Below, piece by piece: positions 17,835-28,142 of a stretch of 64,000 bases of DNA. The position numbers and the translations under genes are program-made. The notes beneath the pieces are model-generated. The model worked only from the letters and a program-made list of their open reading frames with translations, was not told the DNA's origin and did no database searches. Each line of letters begins with the position of its first letter. The stretch's first letter is position 1. This stretch comes from Lentzea alba (GTDB taxonomy: Bacteria; Actinomycetota; Actinomycetes; Mycobacteriales; Pseudonocardiaceae), in NCBI RefSeq assembly GCF_011067745.1, contig NZ_JAAMPJ010000004.1, positions 372,001 to 436,000 on the forward strand, written 5' to 3'.

Positions 17835-17850
17835 TCCGGTCTAGACCAGT
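17835..17850. promoter_or_regulatory. dre operator (DasR-responsive element)
   Basis: TCCGGTCTAGACCAGT matches the DasR consensus ACTGGTCTAGACCACT at 13 of 16 positions, including the whole core GGTCTAGACCA. It lies in the 111-bp divergent region, 28 bp upstream of the regulator gene and 69 bp upstream of the IIB gene, so one bound repressor could control both sides. A short inverted repeat (GTGCGG...CCGCAC, about 17853-17873) follows it. Confidence 0.8.
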
Positions 17851-17918
17851 TGGTGCGGGAGAATGCTCCGCACACCGAGCGGGTGTCAACCGCTGTTACG
17901 GGAACGAGAGGTACGAAC

Positions 17919-18155
17919 GTGGCTGACGAGAAGGCGCAGAAGATCATCGCGGCACTGGGCGGCGCGTCCAACATCGTCGAGATCGAGCCGTGCATCACCC
18001 GCCTGCGGTGTGAGCTGGAGGACGGTTCCGTCGTGGACGAGAAGGCCCTGAAGGCGTTGGGAGCGCACGGAGTCATGCGTTCCGGCAACGTCGTGCAGGT
18101 CGTCGTCGGCCCCGAGGCGGACACCCTCGCGTCCGACATCGAGGACCTCCTGTGA
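17919..18155 (+). CDS. PTS IIB component, glucose/GlcNAc family
   Basis: A 78-residue stand-alone IIB protein. The phosphorylated cysteine is Cys25 in IEPCITRLR, the hallmark of the glucose-type IIB domain; HGVMRSGNVVQVVVGPEAD follows. It passes phosphate from IIA to the sugar bound by IIC. The GTG at 17919 is 69 bp from the dre site and divergent from the regulator. The stop overlaps the start of the IIA gene (GTGA). Separate IIB and IIC polypeptides are the usual actinobacterial arrangement for this family. Confidence 0.93.
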   Translation: MADEKAQKIIAALGGASNIVEIEPCITRLRCELEDGSVVDEKALKALGAHGVMRSGNVVQVVVGPEADTLASDIEDLL

Positions 18156-18607
18156 GCCTCCGCGTCGGCAGCCCCGTGACCGGCCGGGTGGTCGCGCTCT
18201 CCGCCGTGCCGGACCCGGTCTTCTCGCAGGCGATGGTCGGCCCCGGCGTCGCGGTCGAGCCGGTCCGCGCCAAGGCCGACGTCGTCTCGCCGGTCGACGG
18301 CAAGGTCGTCACGCTGCACCCGCACGCGTTCGTCGTGGCCACGGGCGACGGCGCCGCGGTGCTCGTCCACCTCGGCATCGACACCGTGAAGCGCAAGGGC
18401 GAGGGCTTCGAGCTGCACGTCGTGAAGGGCGAGGAGGTGCGGGCCGGTCAGCGGATCGTGACCTGGGACCCGGCGGAGGTTGAGGCGGCCGGGTTCGCGC
18501 CGATCTGCCCGGTGATCGCGCTGGACGCGTCCGCCGACGTGCTGGCCGGCCTCGCCCTGGACGCGGACGTCACCACGAACGACGCCCTCTTCGACTGGTC
18601 TCGCTGA
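18152..18607 (+). CDS. crr: PTS IIA component, glucose family
   Basis: A 151-residue IIA-Glc-type protein. The two active-site histidines are His58 (in LHPHAFVVAT) and His73 (in VLVHLGIDTVKRKGEGF), 15 residues apart as in the family; the second accepts phosphate from HPr. The GTG at 18152 overlaps the IIB stop by 4 bp. A strong hairpin 50 bp downstream ends the transcript. Together with ptsH and the IIC gene this gives a full permease set except enzyme I. Confidence 0.93.
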   Translation: MSLRVGSPVTGRVVALSAVPDPVFSQAMVGPGVAVEPVRAKADVVSPVDGKVVTLHPHAFVVATGDGAAVLVHLGIDTVKRKGEGFELHVVKGEEVRAGQRIVTWDPAEVEAAGFAPICPVIALDASADVLAGLALDADVTTNDALFDWSR

Positions 18608-18655
18608 GCAACCGCACCCACCTCACCCCCTCACCCACCCGTGTCTGTTGGAGTA

Positions 18656-18702
18656 ACGCGGGGCCCCCGCGTCCCTTCCAGGGAAACGCGGGGGCCCCGC
18701 GT
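18656..18702. terminator. Strong GC-rich hairpin after the PTS IIA gene
   Basis: Arms 18656-18672 and 18686-18702 are perfect 17-bp inverted repeats (ACGCGGGGCCCCCGCGT and its complement) around a 13-nt loop that contains a further short CCCT/AGGG pairing. Each arm is itself almost a palindrome, so alternative smaller hairpins or a cruciform are possible. There is no T-run, which is common for actinobacterial terminators. The rest of 18608-18830 holds only the prepilin peptidase leader. Confidence 0.75.
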
Positions 18703-18813
18703 GACTTGAAGGATCACCTGATCGGGCATCTCCTGGTGGTCGGTGAGGCATCGGGGGGCGGTGTGTGAACGGACCGTTCACGACGGGCCGGAATTTGGGT
18801 CCGAGTCGTACCT

Positions 18814-18847
18814 AGCAGGACCGTGGTGTCATGACCACGGTCCTGCT
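18814..18847 (+). promoter_or_regulatory. Hairpin enclosing the start codon of the prepilin peptidase gene
   Basis: AGCAGGACCGTGGT (18814-18827) and ACCACGGTCCTGCT (18834-18847) are perfect 14-bp inverted repeats. The 6-nt loop GTCATG contains the ATG start codon (18831-18833), and the only Shine-Dalgarno-like sequence, AGGA (18817-18820), lies in the left arm. If formed in the mRNA it should block ribosome binding; as DNA it could also be a protein-binding palindrome. Confidence 0.7.
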
Positions 18848-19283
18848 CGCGTCTGTGCTGGGTTCGTTGTGGACGGTCGCCGCCGCCCTCGACGCACCAC
18901 CCTCGTCGTACGTGCTGGCGTTGTTCGGCATCGTGCTCGCGGCGACGGACCTGCGGCACCACCGGTTGCCGGACGCGCTCACCCTCCCGTTGGGGGCCGC
19001 GCTGCTGCTCCTCGAGTTCCACCGGCTGGGAGCCGCCGTGCTCGCGGCGGTGATCTTCGGTGGCGCTCATCTCGCCGTCCGGCGCTGGCGGCCGCACCTC
19101 ATGGGCGGCGGGGACGTGAAGCTGGCGTTCGGACTAGGCGCGCCGCTCGCACTCCCGTTGCTCCTACCTGCGGCGATCTTGTCCAGTACGGTCACGCTCG
19201 TGCTGGCGGCCGTCAGACGCAGCAGGAGAGTGCCGCACGGGCCCGGGTTGCTGGCCGCCACCTGGGCTTTGACCACGCTGTGA
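18831..19283 (+). CDS. Prepilin peptidase (A24-type leader peptidase), short form
   Basis: A 150-residue polytopic membrane protein with the two catalytic aspartates of A24 peptidases: [12 protein letters not shown] (about residues 36-47) and [12 protein letters not shown] (about 87-98). It lacks the N-terminal methylase half of PilD, as actinobacterial short forms do. It would cleave type IV pilin-like or Flp/Tad prepilins; no pilin gene is in the window. Such a gene directly before aroC is common in actinobacteria. Its ATG sits in the loop of a perfect hairpin, so expression is probably controlled at translation. Confidence 0.85.
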   Translation: MTTVLLASVLGSLWTVAAALDAPPSSYVLALFGIVLAATDLRHHRLPDALTLPLGAALLLLEFHRLGAAVLAAVIFGGAHLAVRRWRPHLMGGGDVKLAFGLGAPLALPLLLPAAILSSTVTLVLAAVRRSRRVPHGPGLLAATWALTTL

Positions 19284-19296
19284 AAGGATTGTGAAC

Positions 19297-20492
19297 GTGC
19301 TGCGCTGGATCACCGCTGGAGAGTCACACGGCCCCGCCCTCGTCGCCGTCCTGGAGGGCATGCCCGCCGGAGTCGAGGTGACCACCGAGGACCTCGTCGC
19401 CCAGCTCGGGCGCCGCAGGCTCGGGTTCGGTCGCTCGCCCCGGATGGGGTTCGAGCAGGACGAGGTCGAGATCCTCGGCGGCGTGCGCCACGGCCGGACC
19501 CAAGGCGGTCCGATCGCGGTCACGATCGGCAACTCCGAGTGGCCCAAGTGGCAGACGGTCATGTCGCCCGACCCCGTGGACCCGAGCCTGCTCAAGCCGA
19601 CCGGCCGCAACGAGGCCCTGACGCGGCCCCGGCCCGGTCACGCGGACCTGCCGGGCATGCAGAAGTTCGGCTTCGACGAGGCCCGGCCCGTGCTCGAACG
19701 CGCGTCCGCCCGCGAAACCGCCGCCCGCACCGCGCTCGGCACGGTCGCCCGCCAGTTCCTGCAGCAGTTGCTGGGCGTGCGGATCCTGAGCCACGTCGTG
19801 TCCATCGGCAAGGCGCAGACGCCGGAGGACGCCGCGCTGCCCACGCCGGACGACCTGCCCGCGATCGACGAGTCGCCGGTGCGCTGCTTCGACCAGCGCG
19901 GCACCGACGCGATGGTCGCCGAGGTCGAGGCCGTCAAGGAGGCCGGTGACACGGTCGGCGGCGTGATCGAGGTGCTCGCGTACGGGTTGCCGCCGGGCCT
20001 CGGCTCGCACGTGCACTGGGACCGCCGCCTCGACGCGCGCCTGGCCGCCGCCCTGATGGGCGTGCAGGCGATGAAGGGCGTCGAGATCGGCGACGGCTTC
20101 ACCTCCGCGCAGCGCTGGGGTTCGCAGGCGCACGACGAGATCGACCGCGGCAGCGGCCCGGTCGGCGTCACCCGCCGCTCGAACCGCGCCGGCGGCCTCG
20201 AAGGCGGCATCACCAACGGTGAGATCCTGCGTGCCCGCGTGGCCATGAAGCCCATCTCGACGGTTCCCCGCGCGCTGTCCACTGTGGACGTCCGCACCGG
20301 CGAGCCCGCCGTCGCGATCCACCAGCGTTCGGACGTGTGCGCGGTGCCGCGGGCCGGTGTGGTGCTGGAGTCCGTCGTGGCGCTGGTACTGGCCGAGGCC
20401 GCGCTGGAGAAGTTCGGCGGCGACTCGCTGGACGAGACCCGGCGCAACGCCCACGCGTACCTCAAGGCCCTGGAAGCCCGCTGGGAGGGCAT

Positions 20493-20496
<4 letters not shown>
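19297..20496 (+). CDS. aroC: Chorismate synthase
   Basis: A 399-residue chorismate synthase, which converts EPSP to chorismate with reduced flavin. Conserved segments are [21 protein letters not shown] at the N-terminus, [37 protein letters not shown], and [15 protein letters not shown]. The GTG at 19297 is chosen because it gives the canonical N-terminus and has AAGGA at 8-nt spacing; the GTG six bases upstream is too close to that site. It starts the aroC-aroK-aroB-aroQ string, in which each stop overlaps the next start by 4 bp. Confidence 0.97.
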
Positions 20497-22530
<2,034 letters not shown>

Positions 22531-22543
22531 TGGCCGGGGCCGC

Positions 22544-22848
22544 TCAGCGGTGGCGTACCCAGAGGTTCGTCTCCCGGTGGACGCCCTGGTCGCGTTCGCG
22601 GTCGATCTCGGCGAGGTCCAGCGCACCGGGCACGACGTGGTGCCCGGTCTGCGGGAACGCGGCGCCGGTGCCAGGATCGTCGCGCCGAGACGCTGGTGGG
22701 TGCGGATCCACGGGTCGAGGTGCAGGCCGTCCTCGCGGTAGTCCTTCGGGACCTGGCCGCGCAGCACGAACGCCGGCCAGCCGTCGCGCAGCGCTGCCTG
22801 GGCACCGCCCTGGAGGTCGGGCCGTTCGCCGTTCGTGACGATCTTCAC
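22544..22848 (-). pseudogene. Remnant of a large GNAT acetyltransferase
   Basis: Pieces of one protein family are visible in two frames. From the GTG at 22848 the frame reads MKIVTNGERP...WPAFVLRGQVPKDY, then directly LHLDPWIRTHQRLGATILAPAPRS. It then becomes nonsense, while the neighbouring frame reads GAAFPQTGHHVVPGALDLAE and ends in TNLWVRHR and a stop at 22544. In intact actinobacterial relatives these pieces flank a catalytic GNAT core of about 100 residues, which is absent here, and a further stretch is lost near 22660. So the gene has an internal deletion plus a frameshift. The family comparison is from memory of the C-terminal PWIRTH...VVPGAL...NLWVRH pattern. Confidence 0.65.
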
Positions 22849-22880
22849 GAACCGGTCCCAGGGAACCGGGAGACCGCGGA

Positions 22881-23264
22881 ATGCTCCATCACGTCGAGCT
22901 GTGGGTGACCGACCTCGCCCGCGCCGAAGCCACGTTCGGCTGGCTCTTCCCGGCCCTCGGCTGGACCGAGTTCCAGCGCTGGAACGCCGGGGTCAGCTGG
23001 AAGCTCAACGAGACCTACGTCGTGGTCGAGCAGTCCCCGGCGACCACAGGTCCACACGATCGGATGAAAGCGGGCCTCAACCACCTCGCGCTGCACGCGG
23101 GCTCGCGCGAGAACGTGGACAGCCTGACCGAACAAGCCCAGCGCAACGGCTGGCGGCTGATGTTCGCCGACCGGCACCCGCACGCGGGCGGCCCCGAGCA
23201 CTACGCCGCGTTCCTCGAGAACGAGGACGGCTTCGAAGTCGAGTTGGTCGCATCAGCCGGCTGA
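22881..23264 (+). CDS. VOC-superfamily (glyoxalase-like) protein
   Basis: A 127-residue single-domain glyoxalase/bleomycin-resistance/dioxygenase-fold protein. It starts LHHVELWVTDLARAEATFGWLF (beta-alpha-beta with a possible metal His in LHHVEL), has LNHLALHAGS in the second module and ends ENEDGFEVELVA with the typical terminal Glu. Family members bind a divalent metal and act on small molecules or sequester antibiotics; the substrate cannot be inferred. ATG at 22881. It lies alone between the acetyltransferase remnant and a lipoprotein gene. Confidence 0.8.
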   Translation: MLHHVELWVTDLARAEATFGWLFPALGWTEFQRWNAGVSWKLNETYVVVEQSPATTGPHDRMKAGLNHLALHAGSRENVDSLTEQAQRNGWRLMFADRHPHAGGPEHYAAFLENEDGFEVELVASAG

Positions 23265-23280
23265 CCTCTCGTCTGCGAGG

Positions 23281-23907
23281 ATGCCGCGCGTGCCGAGACT
23301 GTTCATCGCCGCCGTCGCCCTGCTTCTGGCCGGGTGCGCGGGCGCTCCACCGCAGGCCACGCCCACTTCGGGCGCCCCGACGTCCGCGTCGGACGGTGCC
23401 GCGCCGTCCGACGCGGACTTGCAGGCCAAGTGGTGGACGTGGGCGCTGTCGAGTCCGCAGGCGCGCAACCCGGTGGCCGACCCGACGGGTCAGTTCTGCG
23501 CCGAGGACCAGCCGAAGAACGTGTGGTTCCTCGCCGGGACGTTCGGCGGCGCGGCACAACGGACGTGTGAGGTGCCCGGCGGCCGTCCGATCGCCGCGCC
23601 CGCGGTGAACCTGTACAGCGCCAACACGTCCGACTGCAAGTCGTTCATGGCCGCGGCCACGGGGTCGATGACGCTCGACGGGCAGGTCGTCGAGCTGCGG
23701 CGGATCGACCCCGTCGAGATCACCTTCCAGGCCGCGCAGGACAACGCGATCGGGGAGAGCGCGGGGCGCAAGGTCGCCCAGGCGTGCGGGTTGTGGGCGT
23801 GGCTGCCGCCGTTGCTGCCGGGCGAGCACGAACTGAAGATCGAGGGGGAGTCGGGCACCTTCTCGACCTCGGTCGTCTACCAGCTCAAGGTCGGCGCAGG
23901 GGACTAA
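23281..23907 (+). CDS. Secreted lipoprotein of unknown function
   Basis: A 208-residue lipoprotein: signal peptide residues 1-18 and lipobox LAGC (Cys19), then a Pro/Ala/Ser/Thr-rich linker to about residue 45. The globular part begins LQAKWWTWALSSPQARNPV and has DPTGQFCAEDQPKNVWFLAG and RTCEVPGGRPIAAPAVN. Four cysteines in the mature domain could pair. This Trp/NP/WFLAG/C-V-P pattern is found in uncharacterised secreted proteins of several bacteria. Its stop overlaps the convergent membrane protein gene by 4 bp. Function unknown. Confidence 0.75.
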   Translation: MPRVPRLFIAAVALLLAGCAGAPPQATPTSGAPTSASDGAAPSDADLQAKWWTWALSSPQARNPVADPTGQFCAEDQPKNVWFLAGTFGGAAQRTCEVPGGRPIAAPAVNLYSANTSDCKSFMAAATGSMTLDGQVVELRRIDPVEITFQAAQDNAIGESAGRKVAQACGLWAWLPPLLPGEHELKIEGESGTFSTSVVYQLKVGAGD

Positions 23908-24308
23908 CCGCGGGCTGAGTCCTTCTGGGCGAGGAAGCCGCCGAGCAGCATCCCGAGCCCCGCCGGCGCCAGCACGAGCAACGCGGTGAAGGCCGCCCCG
24001 CCCGTCAGCGCCACCCACAGCGCCTCCTGCCCGGTCTGGTCGACCAGCAGCGCCGAGCCGATCACCCCGAGCGCCCCGGCGAACGGACCGGCGATCAGCG
24101 CCGCGATGAACCACTGCATGCCGCGTGAGGGCAGCTCGCGCAGCGTGTCGACCGCGCCCCAGATCACCGCGGCGGCGATCAGCAGCCCGATGGCGATCGG
24201 GCCGACCGACGAGGCCTCGGGACTGCGGACGGCGACCGCGGCCACGCCGGTCTGCACGGCTCCGTGCAGGAGCCCCATCCACAACGCACGGACGAACCAA
24301 GGACGCAT
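23904..24308 (-). CDS. Four-helix membrane protein (B-4DMT-type)
   Basis: A 134-residue protein with four predicted transmembrane segments (about 10-27, 36-55, 67-90 and 97-122) and a short charged tail. Its place directly upstream and divergent of pepQ matches the actinobacterial B-4DMT family of putative transporters; transport itself is only a family label. The ATG at 24308 is 35 bp from the pepQ start, so the two genes share a very short promoter region. Confidence 0.65.
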   Translation of the reverse strand: MRPWFVRALWMGLLHGAVQTGVAAVAVRSPEASSVGPIAIGLLIAAAVIWGAVDTLRELPSRGMQWFIAALIAGPFAGALGVIGSALLVDQTGQEALWVALTGGAAFTALLVLAPAGLGMLLGGFLAQKDSARG

Positions 24309-24343
24309 GCGGACAGCTTAGGACTGGCCGTACGCTGCGAGAC

Positions 24344-25420
24344 ATGTCGTCGTACGCCGCACGCCGAACCGCATTGCGCCAAGAGCTCCAGGCCACGAAC
24401 CTGGACGCGCTCCTCGTGACGAACCTGCTGAACGTCCGGTATCTCACCGGGTTCACCGGATCGAACGCCGCCGTCCTCATCGACGCGCAGGGCGACGACA
24501 CCACGGTGTTCTGCACCGACGGCCGTTACCTCACGCAGTCGGCGAAGCAGGTGCCCGACCTGGAACGGCTGATCGACCGGCCCTGCGACATCGCGCTCGC
24601 GAGCCGGGCGAAGGGCAAGCTCGGGTTCGAGAGCCACCACGTCACGGTGGACGGGCTGGACGCGCTCACGCAGGCCGCCGGGAAGGCGGAGCTGCTGCGA
24701 GCCGGTGGCCTGGTCGAGAAGCTGCGGCTGGTCAAGGACGAGGTCGAGATCGAGGCGCTGCGGATGGCGTGCGCGGCGGCGGACCGGGCGCTGGCGGCGT
24801 TGATCGGGCACGGCGGCCTGCGGGCGGGCCGGACCGAACGCGAGGTCGCGCGCGAGCTGGAGAGCCGGATGCTCGACCACGGCGCGGAGGGCCCGTCGTT
24901 CTCCTCGATCGTGGCGTTCGGGGCGAACTCGGCGGTGCCGCACCACTCGCCGACCGACGCCACGCTGCACCAGGGCGACCTCATCAAGCTCGACTTCGGC
25001 GCGCTCGTCGACGGCTACCACTCGGACATGACCCGCACGCTCGTGCTCGGCAAGCCCGCGGACTGGCAGCGCGAGCTCTACGACCTGGTCGCGCGGTCGC
25101 AGGCGGCCGGCCGCAACGCGCTGCGGCCGGGGGTGCGGCTGAGCGACGTCGACCAGGCGTCGCGCGAGGTGATCGAGAAGGCGGGGCACGGGAGCGAGTT
25201 CGTGCACGGCCTGGGCCACGGGGTCGGGCTGGAGATCCACGAGGCACCGGCGTTGTCGAAGGTGGGTGACGGTACACTTTCGGCCGGTATGGCGGTCACC
25301 GTCGAGCCCGGCGTCTACTTGTCGGGGCGGGGCGGGGTCCGCATCGAGGACACCCTCGTGGTGCGCGAAAGCGGGCCGGAGCTCCTCACCCTGACCACGA
25401 AGGAACTCGTGGTCGTCTGA
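24344..25420 (+). CDS. pepQ: Xaa-Pro aminopeptidase/dipeptidase (M24B)
   Basis: A 358-residue M24B metallopeptidase that hydrolyses Xaa-Pro bonds. The N-terminal creatinase-like domain includes [13 protein letters not shown]. The C-terminal pita-bread domain has the dinuclear metal ligands: Asp in [18 protein letters not shown] (two Asp), His in [15 protein letters not shown], Glu in TVEPGVYL and Glu in [10 protein letters not shown]. The ATG at 24344 gives the usual N-terminus ([15 protein letters not shown]). It is followed after 31 bp by efp, as in most actinobacteria; removing X-Pro peptides and relieving poly-Pro stalling make a sensible pair. Confidence 0.92.
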   Translation: MSSYAARRTALRQELQATNLDALLVTNLLNVRYLTGFTGSNAAVLIDAQGDDTTVFCTDGRYLTQSAKQVPDLERLIDRPCDIALASRAKGKLGFESHHVTVDGLDALTQAAGKAELLRAGGLVEKLRLVKDEVEIEALRMACAAADRALAALIGHGGLRAGRTEREVARELESRMLDHGAEGPSFSSIVAFGANSAVPHHSPTDATLHQGDLIKLDFGALVDGYHSDMTRTLVLGKPADWQRELYDLVARSQAAGRNALRPGVRLSDVDQASREVIEKAGHGSEFVHGLGHGVGLEIHEAPALSKVGDGTLSAGMAVTVEPGVYLSGRGGVRIEDTLVVRESGPELLTLTTKELVVV

Positions 25421-25451
25421 CACCCCCGTCCAACACAGGAGAAATCCCACC

Positions 25452-26021
25452 GTGGCCACCACGAACGACCTGAAGAACGGCCTGGTGCTGAACCTCGACG
25501 GCCAGCTGTGGACCGTCACCGCGTTCCAGCACGTCAAGCCCGGCAAGGGTGGCGCCTTCGTGCGCACGACCCTCAAGCACGTGCTGACCGGGAAGGTCGT
25601 CGACAAGACCTTCAACGCGGGTACCAAGGTCGAGACCGCCACCGTGGACAAGCGCGGCATGACCTACCTGTACAAGGAAGGCACCGACTTCATCTTCATG
25701 GACGGTGACACCTACGACCAGATCCCGGTTCCGACCGAGACCGTCGGTGACGCCGCGAACTACATGCTGGAGAACCAGGAGGCGATGGTCGCCACGCACG
25801 AGGGCGTGCCGCTGTTCGTCGAGCTCCCGACCTCGGTCGAGCTCGTGATCGAGCACACCGACCCCGGCCTGCAGGGCGACCGCTCCACCGGCGGCACCAA
25901 GCCCGCCCGCCTGGAGACCGGCGCCGAGATCCAGGTCCCGCTGTTCGTCACGACCGGTGAGAAGATCAAGGTCGACACCCGCGACGGCCGTTACCTCGGC
26001 CGCATCAGCGACAAGTCCTGA
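25452..26021 (+). CDS. efp: Translation elongation factor P
   Basis: A 189-residue EF-P with three beta-barrel domains that relieves ribosome stalling at polyproline. The domain I loop reads [13 protein letters not shown]; the tip residue is the Lys of GKGG, the position modified in other bacteria. The EF-P signature in the C-terminal domain reads [17 protein letters not shown]. Length is standard. The GTG is preceded by AGGAGAAATCCCACC. The last base of its TGA is the first base of nusB (TGATG). Confidence 0.97.
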   Translation: MATTNDLKNGLVLNLDGQLWTVTAFQHVKPGKGGAFVRTTLKHVLTGKVVDKTFNAGTKVETATVDKRGMTYLYKEGTDFIFMDGDTYDQIPVPTETVGDAANYMLENQEAMVATHEGVPLFVELPTSVELVIEHTDPGLQGDRSTGGTKPARLETGAEIQVPLFVTTGEKIKVDTRDGRYLGRISDKS

Positions 26022-26440
26022 TGGGTGCTCGTAGCAAGGCCCGCAAACGCGCGGTCGACTTCCTCTACGAAGCCGACCTGCTGGGCAGCGACGCGGTGAC
26101 GTTGCTCGCCTCGCGTGTCGGGTCTCCGGACGTGCCGCCGATCAACGACTACACGGTGACCCTCGTCGAGGGCGTCACCGCACACCGCGCGCGCATCGAC
26201 GACCTCATCTCCGAACACGCCGAGGGCTGGACCCTGCAGCGCATGCCGGCGGTAGACCGAGCGGTCCTGCGCCTCGGCCTGTACGAGCTGCTGTGGGCGG
26301 CCGACGTGCCGGACGCGGTGGCGATCGACGAGGCCGTGGAGCTCGCCAAGGGCCTGTCCACGGACGACTCGCCGCGGTTCGTGAACGGTGTGCTCGGCCG
26401 GATCGCGGTCATCGCGGACCAGCTGCGCGCTGTTCTCTAG
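26021..26440 (+). CDS. nusB: Transcription antitermination protein NusB
   Basis: A 139-residue all-helical NusB, which with NusE binds boxA in rRNA leaders for antitermination. It starts with the Arg/Lys-rich ARSKARKRAVDFLYEADLLG and has WTLQRMPAVDRAVLRLGLYELLW and a final FVNGVLGRIA, the conserved C-terminal motif. It is coupled to efp by a one-base overlap. A perfect GC hairpin 10 bp after the stop terminates the aro/efp/nusB transcription unit and the convergent one. Confidence 0.96.
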   Translation: MGARSKARKRAVDFLYEADLLGSDAVTLLASRVGSPDVPPINDYTVTLVEGVTAHRARIDDLISEHAEGWTLQRMPAVDRAVLRLGLYELLWAADVPDAVAIDEAVELAKGLSTDDSPRFVNGVLGRIAVIADQLRAVL

Positions 26441-26449
26441 TTCTCGAAG

Positions 26450-26476
26450 ACGGCGGGCCCGCCGCGGGCCCGCCGT
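26450..26476. terminator. Bidirectional terminator between nusB and the acyl-CoA synthetase gene
   Basis: ACGGCGGGCCCG (26450-26461) and CGGGCCCGCCGT (26465-26476) are perfect 12-bp arms around a CCG loop. It sits between two convergent genes, 10 bp after nusB and 11 bp before the synthetase stop codon, and so can serve both. No T-run follows. Confidence 0.8.
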
Positions 26477-26486
26477 GTCCGGGACG

Positions 26487-28136
26487 TCACTGCTGATCTT
26501 GCGTCAGTTCGGTGAGCTCAGCCGCCTCGACCTGGTCGCGCAGGCGGAACTTCTGGATCTTCCCCGAACCGGTCAGCGGTAGTTCCGCGGCCAGGAACCA
26601 GCGCGTGGGTGTCTTGTGCGGGGCCAGTTCCGCCCGGCACAGGCCGTGCAGCTCGGCGATCGGGGGAAGCCGGCCGGGCTTGCTGGGCACGAGCACGGCG
26701 GCGACGACCTCGCCCCAGGTGGGATCGGGCAGGCCGAGCACCGTGACGTCGCGGACACCGGGATGGGTGAACAGGACCTTCTCGATCTCGCTGGTGTAGA
26801 TGTTCTCCCCGCCGCGGATGATCATGTCCTTGAGCCGCCCGGTGACCGTGAGATAGCCGCGCTCGTCCAGAACGCCCAGGTCACCGGTGTGCAACCAGCC
26901 CTCGGCGTCGATGGTTTCCGCGGTGCGCTCAGGCATCCCGAAGTAGCCCAGCATGGTCTGGTAGCCGCGCACGCAGATCTCGCCCTGCTGTCCCGTGGAC
27001 ACGATCCGGTCGTCGGCCGGAGCCTTGATCGCCAACTCCAGCTGGGGCAGTGGGCGTCCTGCCGTGGTGGCCTTGTCCTCCGGCGAGTCGTCGGGGCTGG
27101 TCTGGGTGACCACGGGGGACAGCTCGGTCTGGCCGTACACGGCGGTGAACCTCGCGCCGAAGCGCTCCTCGACCCGGCGCACGAGCTCGGGCGGGACAGG
27201 GCTGCCTCCCGAGAGCACCAGGGAGAGCCGCGACAGGTCGAACCCGTCGAAGCCGGGATGGCCCAGCATCGCGATCAACATCGTGGGCACCCCGCACAGC
27301 AGGTCCGCGCGGTGCCGCTCGGCCGTGCTGAGCACCAGTGCCGGGTCGAACAGCTGGCACAGCACGTAGGTGGCGCGCTGATGTGCGCTGCCCAGCACGC
27401 CCATCGCGCAGCCCGCGGTGTGGAACAACGGCATCGCCGAGACCATCACGCCCGCGCGCGGCAGCTGCGTCCGGTCGATCATGAACCGGGCGTTGGTGAC
27501 CAGCCCGCGGTGGTGCAGCAGGGCGCCTTTGGGGAACCCGGTGGTGCCCGACGTGTACTGGATCTGGGCGGCGTCGCCCGGCCGTACCTCCGGCAGCGAG
27601 CCGGTTTCGCCGTGCGCGCGCACCGTGGCGGACCAGTCGGTGAAACACGTCGTGGTGCGCAGATCGGGCAGCCCGGTGCTCGCCTCGCGCGCGACGGCGG
27701 TCATGTCGGTGCCCCGGAACGCCGCCGTGTGGAACAGCCCTGCCGAGCGGGACTGCTCCAGCACGTAACGCAGTTCGGCCGCCCGCAACGCCGGGTTCGC
27801 GGTCACCAGGACCAGACCGGCCAGTGCCGCGCCGTACTGCAGGATTGTCCACTCGGGAACGTTGGGCGCCCAGACGGTGATGCGCTCACCGGGGGTGAAC
27901 CGGGTCAGCAACCAGTGCGCGCACTGCTGTGCTTCGTCGAGCAACTGCCGGTAGGTCCACGTCCGGTCGGTGCGATCCGCGCCGGTCAACGACGGTGCGT
28001 CCGCCGGCGCGACCTCGATCAGCGCGATCTGGCCGGGGGAGTCGGCGGCGGCCTGGCGCAGCAGGTCACCGGTGGTCAGGTCCTGCACGGGCCGGCTGGT
28101 GTCGGCGGGCAGGTGGGCAAGGTCGGTGGGAGCCAT
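26487..28136 (-). CDS. Acyl-CoA synthetase (AMP-binding, FadD-like)
   Basis: A 549-residue adenylate-forming enzyme that activates a carboxylic acid to its CoA thioester. Motifs: P-loop-like QIQYTSGTTGFPKGALLHHRG, YGQTELSPVV, the hinge GWLHTGDLGVLDERGYLTVTGRLKDMIIRGGENIY and the catalytic Lys in LTGSGKIQKFRLRD at the C-terminus. Most similar in outline to medium/long-chain FadD enzymes; the acid substrate is unknown. It is the last gene of a TetR-crotonase-synthetase unit, 6 bp after the crotonase gene. Confidence 0.88.
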   Translation of the reverse strand: MAPTDLAHLPADTSRPVQDLTTGDLLRQAAADSPGQIALIEVAPADAPSLTGADRTDRTWTYRQLLDEAQQCAHWLLTRFTPGERITVWAPNVPEWTILQYGAALAGLVLVTANPALRAAELRYVLEQSRSAGLFHTAAFRGTDMTAVAREASTGLPDLRTTTCFTDWSATVRAHGETGSLPEVRPGDAAQIQYTSGTTGFPKGALLHHRGLVTNARFMIDRTQLPRAGVMVSAMPLFHTAGCAMGVLGSAHQRATYVLCQLFDPALVLSTAERHRADLLCGVPTMLIAMLGHPGFDGFDLSRLSLVLSGGSPVPPELVRRVEERFGARFTAVYGQTELSPVVTQTSPDDSPEDKATTAGRPLPQLELAIKAPADDRIVSTGQQGEICVRGYQTMLGYFGMPERTAETIDAEGWLHTGDLGVLDERGYLTVTGRLKDMIIRGGENIYTSEIEKVLFTHPGVRDVTVLGLPDPTWGEVVAAVLVPSKPGRLPPIAELHGLCRAELAPHKTPTRWFLAAELPLTGSGKIQKFRLRDQVEAAELTELTQDQQ

Positions 28137-28142
28137 CGCCGG

